Shown here: piece after piece, positions 4,327-8,542 of the stretch
How the letters are laid out: every line of letters begins with the position of its first letter
Position numbering within the stretch: position 1 is the stretch's first letter
Origin: CAZGVV01 sp964529155
GTDB lineage: Bacteria > Pseudomonadota > Alphaproteobacteria > Rickettsiales > SXRF01
Assembly: GCA_964529155.1 (NCBI GenBank)
Contig: CAZGVV010000073.1
Span: forward strand, 1-8,542
DNA length: 8,542 bases
Direction of reading: 5' to 3'
Notes under the pieces: generated by a model
Told to the model about the DNA's origin: nothing
The model's database searches: none
Seen by the model: only the letters and a program-made list of their open reading frames with translations
Position numbers and translations under genes: made by a program

Positions 4327-4911
4327 ATGCTACGCATCATTGCCGGAAAACATAAGGGCCGAAAGATTGAATTGGATAAGCAAGCCGCGGCGCACGTACG
4401 CCCGACGTCTGGTTTTGCGCGGCAAGCCATTTTCAACATTTTAAGCCATGGCTCCTACCGTGAGGACGGAGCATCGTCGTTTGAAGACAAAACAGTAGCC
4501 GATATATGCTGCGGCAGCGGCGCATTTGGGTTGGAAGCCTTGTCGCGCGGTGCAGCGCAGGTGACATTTGTGGATATGGACCACCATGCCCTGCTTACAG
4601 CACGCGGAAATGTAGAACGCTTTGGCGAGCTGGAGCACGCCTCTTTTGTGCGAACCAATGTGCGTGATTTGCCCCCGACCACTACTGCCTATGCACTTAT
4701 ATTCATTGATCCTCCGTATTTTAGCGGGTTATTACCCACCACCCTTACCCGTTTACACAACGGCGGGTGGGTCGATGCCGATAGCATTATTGTGATTGAA
4801 CATGACGTACAGGAAACCGTGGCTATCCCCACCCCCTACAGGCAAGTGGACGAGCGGCGTTACGGTCGGGCAATGGTCCGGCTTTTACGCACCCTGCCTG
4901 ATGCGGCCTAA
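4327..4911 (+). CDS. rsmD: 16S rRNA (guanine(966)-N(2))-methyltransferase RsmD
   Basis: RsmD methylates N2 of G966 in 16S rRNA using S-adenosylmethionine during 30S maturation. The 194-residue protein has the family landmarks in order: MLRIIAGKHKGRKIE at the N-terminus, RPTSGFARQAIFNIL (25-39), the SAM-binding motif I VADICCGSGAFGLEALSRGA (57-76), VTFVDMD (79-85) with the acidic residue that binds the SAM ribose, and the catalytic DPPY (128-131) followed by FSGLLP. Motif I has CCGSG where AGSG is usual, a mild variation. No Shine-Dalgarno is visible before the ATG. The leader is very AT-rich, with a -10-like TAATAT at 4297-4302, so the mRNA leader may be only about 18 nt. A terminator follows at 4953. 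The gene stands alone, divergent from the coiled-coil gene. Confidence 0.95.
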   Translation: MLRIIAGKHKGRKIELDKQAAAHVRPTSGFARQAIFNILSHGSYREDGASSFEDKTVADICCGSGAFGLEALSRGAAQVTFVDMDHHALLTARGNVERFGELEHASFVRTNVRDLPPTTTAYALIFIDPPYFSGLLPTTLTRLHNGGWVDADSIIVIEHDVQETVAIPTPYRQVDERRYGRAMVRLLRTLPDAA

Positions 4912-4952
4912 TCCTTAAATAATCCCAAAACTACAAGGTATTAATATAAAAT

Positions 4953-4976
4953 AATCCATAATCGCATGGATTTTTT
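4953..4976 (+). terminator. Intrinsic terminator after rsmD
   Basis: AATCCAT (4953-4959) pairs with ATGGATT (4966-4972) around the loop AATCGC, running directly into a T tract (4971-4976). The stem is AT-rich and only 7 bp, so it may be modest in strength. It sits 42 nt after the rsmD stop. Confidence 0.6.
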
Positions 4977-5036
4977 ATAGATGATTAATTAGGTTTGTTG
5001 TGTTATACCAAATCCATGCAGAATGAAGGAGTGTTT

Positions 5037-5519
5037 ATGCGCCTGTTTTTGTCTTTTCTTACGCTTCTTGTTTGCCTTACCGCCTTTCCTGTTACCGCAC
5101 AAACGGTTGATAATCAGGCGGTTGATGCCGCGCCCCTGGAAGAAGAATGGGGTGATTTTATCCCACCGGGTAATGTGAAAATCATGCAATATGATGGTAT
5201 TGCCTATGTTTCTGGCGGTGTAGGTGAAGAAGAAATGGATGTTTTAAAGAGCCATTTCAATGAGTTTAGCCTACATGTGCTCTCCACGTTGAAAGCAGGG
5301 GAATTTATTGGCGCTTATGTGCTTCGGATCGAAGACGCACAAGGCACCCCGATTTTCGCCGCTGAGGGCAGAGGACCGTTGTTTATGGTCAATGTGGCGC
5401 CGGGTACTTATACGGTAACGGAAGAGGCTTATGGCTTGAGCCAAAAGCAGAAAGTGACGATTAAACCTTCGGCGCATTTCCGTGAACTGCATTTCCTCTG
5501 GCAAGGCCCCGCGCAATAA
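5037..5519 (+). CDS. Small exported protein with a carboxypeptidase-regulatory-like domain
   Basis: The start at 5037 is chosen because AAGGAG (5026-5031) lies 5 nt before it and the product then opens with a classical signal peptide: MRLF, a hydrophobic core (LSFLTLLVCLTAF) and a probable cleavage site after VTAQ at about residue 22. An in-frame upstream TTG/ATG extension would bury the signal. The mature part is about 138 residues. Its second half, YVLRIEDAQGTPIFAAEGRG then LFMVNVAPGTYTVTEEAYG, has the beta-sandwich pattern of carboxypeptidase-regulatory / prealbumin-like domains, with the PGTYTVT turn as landmark. No catalytic motif is visible. It is expected in the periplasm, possibly in binding or stress roles; the function is unknown. 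It stands between the rsmD terminator and the rpmE promoter, so it is probably monocistronic. Confidence 0.8.
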   Translation: MRLFLSFLTLLVCLTAFPVTAQTVDNQAVDAAPLEEEWGDFIPPGNVKIMQYDGIAYVSGGVGEEEMDVLKSHFNEFSLHVLSTLKAGEFIGAYVLRIEDAQGTPIFAAEGRGPLFMVNVAPGTYTVTEEAYGLSQKQKVTIKPSAHFRELHFLWQGPAQ

Positions 5520-5544
5520 CTCAGCAATTGGCTCCATTTTATGG

Positions 5545-5572
5545 TTGATTTGCTACGTTGCTTGAGTATAGT
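5545..5572 (+). promoter_or_regulatory. Sigma-70-type promoter of rpmE
   Basis: TTGATT (5545-5550) and TATAGT (5567-5572) are 16 bp apart, with four and five matches to consensus. The predicted start near 5579 gives a leader of about 40 nt containing the TGGAGG ribosome binding site at 5605-5610. Confidence 0.5.
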
Positions 5573-5619
5573 TACGCCCCTTTTCACTCTTTGACTTACG
5601 CACCTGGAGGCGTTTCTTT

Positions 5620-5898
5620 ATGAAAGCTGGCATTCACCCAGACTACCACCCCATCACCATCGTTATGACGGATGGCGTAAGCTATGAAAGCCGCTCTACG
5701 CTTGGCAAGGCGGGCGACAAGCTGCAATTGGACGTTGATCCCAAAACGCATCCGGCATGGGTGGGTGGCGTGAACTTGCGCAAAACCGGCCAGATGGAAA
5801 AATTCAACAACAAGTTCAGCGCCTTCGCTGCTGCTGCTTCGGCTAACTCAAAAGCCACGCCAGCCGCCAAAAAAGAAGGCAAGAAGGATGGCGAATAG
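5620..5898 (+). CDS. rpmE: 50S ribosomal protein L31
   Basis: L31 (bL31) binds the large subunit and bridges to the small subunit at the head. The 92-residue product begins MKAGIHPDYHPITIVMTDG, the standard L31 opening, and continues with SRSTLGKAGDKLQLDVDPKTHPAW and the conserved GQMEKFNNKFSAF. It has no zinc-binding cysteines, so it is the zinc-independent form usual in alphaproteobacteria, and it carries an Ala/Lys-rich C-terminal tail (about residues 68-92) like other alphaproteobacterial L31 proteins. TGGAGG (5605-5610) is 9 nt before the ATG. It has its own promoter at 5545 and ends 10 nt before the stop of the convergent M48 gene; no clear terminator fits in the gap. Confidence 0.95.
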   Translation: MKAGIHPDYHPITIVMTDGVSYESRSTLGKAGDKLQLDVDPKTHPAWVGGVNLRKTGQMEKFNNKFSAFAAAASANSKATPAAKKEGKKDGE

Positions 5899-5908
5899 TC
5901 TTTAGTGA

Positions 5909-6919
5909 CTAACTTACTGCCGGAGTAGGCGCCGGATTCAATTTTGCCATATGCTCACGCATAGCCCATTTACGCTCGGCGAGTGGCGGGTGTATGGTTG
6001 ACACTTCTACTTTTGCCGCATAAATTTCTGCTGAAACATACGATTTAATGCGTTCCCAGAATGCCTTGAACATTGCCTCGGTGGTTTGGTGCGCACAGTA
6101 AGGATAAGCTTTAAATGTCATGGGTTCTTGCACATTAAGTGCATGCTGCGCTTTATCCAATAAACCAATAAATGCTTCATGGTCGCCAGAAAATTGCGCA
6201 CCAATGCGGTCTGCGCGAAATTCGGAGGCTAGTGTTCTGTTGCGCGCCATTACCAATCCACCGCCAATGCCAAGCACAGCGGCCGCCATATAGGTTCCAA
6301 AACGGGACCAATGCTCAGCGGCGGTTTCTTCTCTTTGGCATTTTCTATTACCTGATGTTTCGGCTGCGTCTACCCGCTGGCTATGCAGTGCGGCGTTCTC
6401 TTGAGCGGCTTGCATGACAAAAGGCGATAGCTCAGCAAGCGTTGTATGCTTATGTAATGCATTCTTCTTTTTGGCATTTTGGCATGCCTGATCAAACAAG
6501 CCTACCGCACTGACTGCCGCAGCCGGTAATGCAAAAATCGGTATATAAGCGGCATTTTTATTGCACATCACCTGGCTGTCATACGCCAAGTGCGCGCATT
6601 CATGCCCCATCACGCCACGAATAGCCGCTGAGGGAACCTGTTTAGTCGAATTATTCGCCAAATCAAGCATGCCCTGGGTCAAGGTAACAATGGGCTTATC
6701 GGATTTGAAATTTTTAAATAAGGCAAATGCATTAGGAAGCGCTTCTTTTTCTGCTACCCATAATGTTACGGGGTGACGAATACCCAAGGAAACAGCCATG
6801 TGGTCTAATGTTTTATAAAATTCCACAGCTTCCGTACGCGGCAATTCACGCAAGCCTTTAAAATAGCTGGCATATTCGCCTATATTTTTTATGTTGAATA
6901 GCAACGGCTTAAACTGCAT
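5909..6919 (-). CDS. M48-family zinc metallopeptidase
   Basis: The 336-residue protein has the M48 zinc site. HECAH (residues 106-110, in VMGHECAHLAYDS) gives two histidine ligands and the catalytic Glu. SEFRADRIGA (232-241) supplies the third ligand, E233. IHPPLAERKWAM (309-320) matches the conserved THPP-x-xER region. PNAFAL (62-67) is the usual upstream strand. Two hydrophobic segments (about 124-142 and 207-225) flank a variable 65-residue loop and could be membrane hairpins, as in HtpX, but there is no N-terminal signal peptide or N-terminal membrane pair, so it is not a typical HtpX. A role in membrane or protein quality control is plausible by family. GGGAGAG (6929-6935) is the ribosome binding site at 9 nt; TATACT (minus strand, 6937-6942) is a possible -10 without a good -35. 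Confidence 0.88.
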   Translation of the reverse strand: MQFKPLLFNIKNIGEYASYFKGLRELPRTEAVEFYKTLDHMAVSLGIRHPVTLWVAEKEALPNAFALFKNFKSDKPIVTLTQGMLDLANNSTKQVPSAAIRGVMGHECAHLAYDSQVMCNKNAAYIPIFALPAAAVSAVGLFDQACQNAKKKNALHKHTTLAELSPFVMQAAQENAALHSQRVDAAETSGNRKCQREETAAEHWSRFGTYMAAAVLGIGGGLVMARNRTLASEFRADRIGAQFSGDHEAFIGLLDKAQHALNVQEPMTFKAYPYCAHQTTEAMFKAFWERIKSYVSAEIYAAKVEVSTIHPPLAERKWAMREHMAKLNPAPTPAVS

Positions 6920-7039
6920 GAAACAAGTCTCTCCCTAGTATAAGCATAACCTCAAATCTCCTCTGGGCCAAATGAAGAAACGATGACAATGCATTAGGAG
7001 CTGGTATGCGCAGTGAACTATCGGCTGATAGCGGCTATT

Positions 7040-7312
7040 TCAGCTGCACGCACGTACCATAGGCCTCGCGGCTGCTTCACCCAGATAGTTATGCAACGCT
7101 TTTTCCAGGCAGGGCCAGCTCATGCCATATTCTCCGTCAAACTGGCTATTAGCCAAATCAAACACAGCCAGCGCTTCCTTTTGCGAAAGGACAGGCAAAC
7201 CGGCTTGCTGACAGAGGAAGTTGACATCGTTTACATGCCACAGATTATCCACAAAGTAGCCATGGGCCTTTAAGATCTCGCGGGCGGCGGCGATGATTCT
7301 TTCTGATTGCAT
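7040..7312 (-). CDS. Small conserved-looking protein of unknown function
   Basis: About 90 residues, starting at ATG 7312; an in-frame GTG at 7318 is an alternative. The protein is soluble and well structured in appearance: an amphipathic helix (ERIIAAAREILKAHGYF), then VDNLWHVNDVNFLCQQAG, LSQKEALAVFDLANSQFDG and EYGMSWPCLEKALHNYLGE. The density of aromatic and charged residues and the balanced composition are those of a real protein, but I do not recognise a named family. No signal peptide, membrane segment or catalytic motif is visible. It has its own promoter and is divergent from dnaK. A hairpin (7024-7044) overlaps its last codons but lacks a T tract, so it is not called a terminator. 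Confidence 0.65.
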   Translation of the reverse strand: MQSERIIAAAREILKAHGYFVDNLWHVNDVNFLCQQAGLPVLSQKEALAVFDLANSQFDGEYGMSWPCLEKALHNYLGEAAARPMVRACS

Positions 7313-7331
7313 AAGCACCCATTTAACTCAT

Positions 7332-7361
7332 CTTATACGTGTAAATGCGCCTGCAGATCAA
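7332..7361 (-). promoter_or_regulatory. Probable promoter of the small 7040-7312 gene
   Basis: Read on the minus strand, TTGATC (7356-7361) and TATAAG (7332-7337) are 18 bp apart. Transcription would begin near 7325, leaving a very short leader before ATG 7312 (or GTG 7318). It faces away from the dnaK promoter about 100 bp to the right. Confidence 0.45.
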
Positions 7362-7464
7362 GTATTAATTGATGCCTCTTTGCCATTTCCGGCGGCGTTA
7401 TTTACTTTATTTCTGCTTCTTATGCCGACAAACAGGGAAAGTGTGCATGAAATGCAACGCAGGT

Positions 7465-7492
7465 GTTGCAAATTGCGAAAGCGCACTTATAT
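7465..7492 (+). promoter_or_regulatory. Probable heat-shock (RpoH-type) promoter of dnaK
   Basis: GTTGCAA (7465-7471) and CTTATAT (7486-7492, continuing GTGG) are 14 bp apart. This resembles the alphaproteobacterial RpoH pattern CTTG with a CYTATNT-type -10, and the position in front of dnaK supports it. The first base of the -35 is G instead of C. The same boxes could serve the primary sigma factor. The predicted start is near 7500, giving a leader of about 38 nt with AGGAGA (7528-7533). The rest of 7319-7464 shows no gene I can support. Confidence 0.45.
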
Positions 7493-7537
7493 GTGGTGTT
7501 ATCAAACGCATTCATTATCGCATAATCAGGAGAATTT

Positions 7538-8542
7538 ATGAGCAAAATCATCGGAATAGACTTGGGAACCACCAATAGCTGCGTAGCCATCATGGAAGGT
7601 AATACCATGAAGGTCATCCACAGCCCTGAAGGACGCAACGTTGTTCCTTCCGTGGTGGCTTTCATGGATTCCTCTGAACGTTTGGTTGGCGATGGCGCAA
7701 AACGCCAGGCGGTCACCAATCCTGAAAACACATTATTTGCGATTAAACGCTTAATTGGCCGTAATTTTGAAGACCCATTGGTCAAAAAAGACATGGGCTT
7801 AGTGCCCTACAAAATCGTTAAAGGCACCAATGGCGATGCATGGGTCGAAGCCCGCGGCGAACAATATTCACCGTCGCAAATCTCCGCCTTTATTTTGACC
7901 AAAATGAAAGAAGTAGCGGAAGCCTATCTGGGCGAAACCGTAAAACAAGCGGTTATCACCGTTCCTGCCTATTTCAATGACGCACAACGCCAAGCCACCA
8001 AAGACGCCGGACGCATTGCAGGGCTTGAAGTATTGCGTATCATCAACGAACCCACCGCTGCGGCGCTGGCGTATGGCATGGACAAAAAAGGCGAAAAAGC
8101 CAAAACCATCGCCATTTACGATTTGGGCGGCGGTACGTTTGACGTATCGATCCTCGAAATCAGCGACGGCGTGTTTGAAGTGAAAGCCACCAACGGCGAC
8201 ACCTTCCTCGGCGGCGAAGACTTCGACAATCGCATCATCGATTTCCTGGCTGATGAATTCAAACGCGAACAAGGCATTGACCTACGGAACGACAAGCTCG
8301 CACTGCAACGCTTAAAAGAAGCGGCAGAAAAAGCGAAGATTGAATTGTCTAACTCCATACAGACCGATGTGAACCTGCCGTTCATCACGGCGGATCAATC
8401 CGGACCTAAGCATTTGAACGTGAAACTCACGCGCGCCAAGCTGGAATCATTGGTGGAAGATTTGATCGCCAATACCATTAAGCCTTGCCAGAGTGCATTA
8501 AAAGACGCAGGCCTCAGCGCATCCGAGATCGACGAAGTGATC
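7538..8542 (+). CDS. dnaK: Molecular chaperone DnaK (Hsp70), N-terminal 335 residues (3' end outside window)
   Basis: DnaK binds exposed hydrophobic segments of proteins and cycles through ATP hydrolysis with DnaJ and GrpE. The window holds 335 codons, nearly all of the nucleotide-binding domain; about 300 further residues are cut off. Visible signatures are the phosphate-1 motif GIDLGTTNSC (6-15), catalytic K70 in FAIKRLIGR, VPAYFNDAQRQATKDAG, E171 in INEPTAAALAYG, the phosphate-2 motif IYDLGGGTFDVSIL (193-206), and GDTFLGGEDFDNRI. Residue numbering stays aligned with E. coli DnaK through E171. The ATG has AGGAGA (7528-7533) at 4 nt and follows a probable heat-shock promoter. grpE is not immediately upstream; whether dnaJ follows cannot be seen. 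Confidence 0.98.
   Translation, partial: MSKIIGIDLGTTNSCVAIMEGNTMKVIHSPEGRNVVPSVVAFMDSSERLVGDGAKRQAVTNPENTLFAIKRLIGRNFEDPLVKKDMGLVPYKIVKGTNGDAWVEARGEQYSPSQISAFILTKMKEVAEAYLGETVKQAVITVPAYFNDAQRQATKDAGRIAGLEVLRIINEPTAAALAYGMDKKGEKAKTIAIYDLGGGTFDVSILEISDGVFEVKATNGDTFLGGEDFDNRIIDFLADEFKREQGIDLRNDKLALQRLKEAAEKAKIELSNSIQTDVNLPFITADQSGPKHLNVKLTRAKLESLVEDLIANTIKPCQSALKDAGLSASEIDEVI

Noticed and set aside
4995..5036. Upstream start of the exported protein at 4995
   Set aside because: It would place 14 residues before a signal peptide; ATG 5037 has a proper AAGGAG at 5 nt.
7024..7044. Hairpin GCTGATAG / CTA-tt-TCAGC at the end of the small minus-strand gene
   Set aside because: It has a bulge, overlaps coding bases and lacks a T tract on either strand, so a terminator call is not supported.
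7293..7578. Two overlapping plus-strand open frames before dnaK
   Set aside because: They overlap the dnaK promoter, ribosome binding site and start, and their translations look like random coding of an AT-rich leader.
7868..8388. Minus-strand open frames opposite dnaK
   Set aside because: They are shadows of dnaK, whose motifs are continuous in the plus frame to the window end.
1..8542. CRISPR arrays, tRNA or rRNA genes, complete insertion sequences
   Set aside because: I saw no regularly spaced repeats, no cloverleaf apart from the tmRNA tRNA-like domain, no rRNA segments and no transposase frame.

Overview
The window looks like chromosomal DNA of an alphaproteobacterium. The strongest evidence is a circularly permuted, two-piece tmRNA gene (ssrA) with an ANDN-type tag at about 2277-2638. 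The other genes fit: an RpoD C-terminus, a cysteine-free L31 with an Ala/Lys tail, ThyX as thymidylate synthase, and DnaK behind a promoter resembling alphaproteobacterial heat-shock promoters. I cannot place it to genus. Most genes are housekeeping, with a few small accessory pieces between them.

Layout. 1-1046 (+): the end of rpoD, then a tightly spaced DUF4160/DUF2442 pair resembling a toxin-antitoxin-like module. 1047-1285: no gene, but a second, broken copy of the thyX 3' end and a perfect 18-bp inverted repeat. 1286-2221 (-): thyX. 2242-2638 (+): promoter and permuted ssrA, divergent from thyX. The acceptor half lies upstream of the coding half, and the two sequences flanking a 32-nt spacer pair into a 7-bp acceptor stem with a G.U at the third pair. 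The encoded tag is unusually long because it holds two ANDN units. 2579-2677: two related hairpins sharing a 13-nt identical core. 2689-3459 (+): promoter and a class I glutamine-amidotransferase-like peptidase (C26 type). 3462-4208 (-): an unrecognised coiled-coil protein. 4327-4911 (+): rsmD, followed by a terminator. 5037-5519 (+): a small exported protein. 5545-5898 (+): promoter and rpmE. 5909-6919 (-): an M48 metallopeptidase. 7040-7312 (-): a small unrecognised protein. 7465-8542 (+): promoter and the first 335 codons of dnaK, cut by the window end.

Together the genes cover transcription (RpoD), ribosome construction (L31, RsmD), rescue of stalled ribosomes (tmRNA), proteostasis (DnaK, M48 peptidase) and dTMP synthesis (ThyX). 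Apart from rpoD-DUF4160-DUF2442 there are no long operons; most genes are single units with their own signals. The least ordinary items are the double-unit tmRNA tag, the paired hairpins after ssrA, and the duplicated thyX tail with its palindrome.
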